Of a stretch of 12,580 nucleotides of DNA, positions 12,455 through 12,580 are shown piece by piece (the stretch's first letter is position 1; each line of letters opens with the position of its first letter). The translations under genes were made by a program, and so were the position numbers. The notes beneath the pieces are model-generated. The model was not told where the DNA came from. It saw only the letters and a list, made by a program, of their open reading frames with translations, and made no database searches. The stretch is from RGIG6353 sp045590615 (GTDB lineage Bacteria > Bacillota > Clostridia > Oscillospirales > SIG627): NCBI GenBank assembly GCA_045590615.1, contig JAZNRH010000088.1:1-12580 (forward strand), given 5' to 3'.

Positions 12455-12483
12455 GTAAAAAAATTGATTTTTCAATTTTTTAC
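12455..12483. terminator. Possible AT-rich terminator hairpin
   Basis: GTAAAAAAATTGA pairs with TCAATTTTTTAC around a TTTT loop, with one bulged A. Like two other hairpins in this window, it ends in a GTAAAA/TTTTAC arm. It may end a transcript entering from the right. The rest of the tail to 12580 is AT-rich and shows no gene. Confidence 0.4.
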
Positions 12484-12580
12484 CTTATAAAACGTTTGCT
12501 TTTTTAATAAGCATAACAAATTTTATCCTTATTTTACATATGTTTTCATTGTTTTATGTGGTCTAACCTTTTTTTACATC

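Overview
The window looks like the genome of a low-to-mid GC member of the Bacillota, most likely an anaerobic gut Clostridia lineage. The signs are strong AAGGAGG-type ribosome binding sites, near-consensus TTGACA/TATAAT promoters with 17-base spacers, hairpin terminators, a RepA_N-type replication protein, and sugar-handling gene families typical of gut clostridia. The species cannot be named from the sequence alone.

Left part (1-1360): a partial zinc-ribbon gene runs off the left edge on the minus strand. It is followed by about 520 bases without a gene, holding a chain of small hairpins bracketed by two copies of a 51-base repeat. Next come four phased TGTCA repeats over a promoter, a short RepA_N-type replication initiator domain, six DnaA-box-like 9-mers at an exact 11-base period, four 23-base direct repeats and an AT-rich stretch. 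Together these resemble a plasmid or integrative-element replication origin, or its remnant.

Centre-left (1360-6754, minus strand): a tight six-gene operon read from one near-consensus promoter. In transcription order it encodes an endonuclease/exonuclease/phosphatase-fold enzyme, an MBL-fold hydrolase, a SemiSWEET-like small membrane protein, a GH36-like alpha-galactosidase, a small acidic lipoprotein and a NodB-like polysaccharide deacetylase-fold protein. Overlapping or touching stops and starts suggest coordinated expression; carbohydrate uptake and breakdown is the likely theme.

Centre (6782-9182, plus strand): divergently transcribed from that operon is a two-gene unit that is the most interesting feature here. 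Both proteins have an N-terminal TIR or TIR-like domain and a related C-terminal domain I do not recognise. The second protein keeps the TIR S-x-W-x-x-x-E catalytic signature. The first appears to have Gln in place of the catalytic Glu. A pseudoenzyme/enzyme TIR pair like this is a candidate for an undescribed NAD-linked immune or signalling system; that role is inference.

Right part (9183-12580): an AGCS-family sodium:amino-acid symporter and a transaldolase (both minus strand) are followed by a divergent DeoR-family repressor gene (plus strand). The transaldolase and repressor genes share overlapping, perfectly consensus promoters, with three AACGCTCA motifs that probably form the repressor's operator. 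Past the repressor terminator is a gene-free tail with a large imperfect palindrome.
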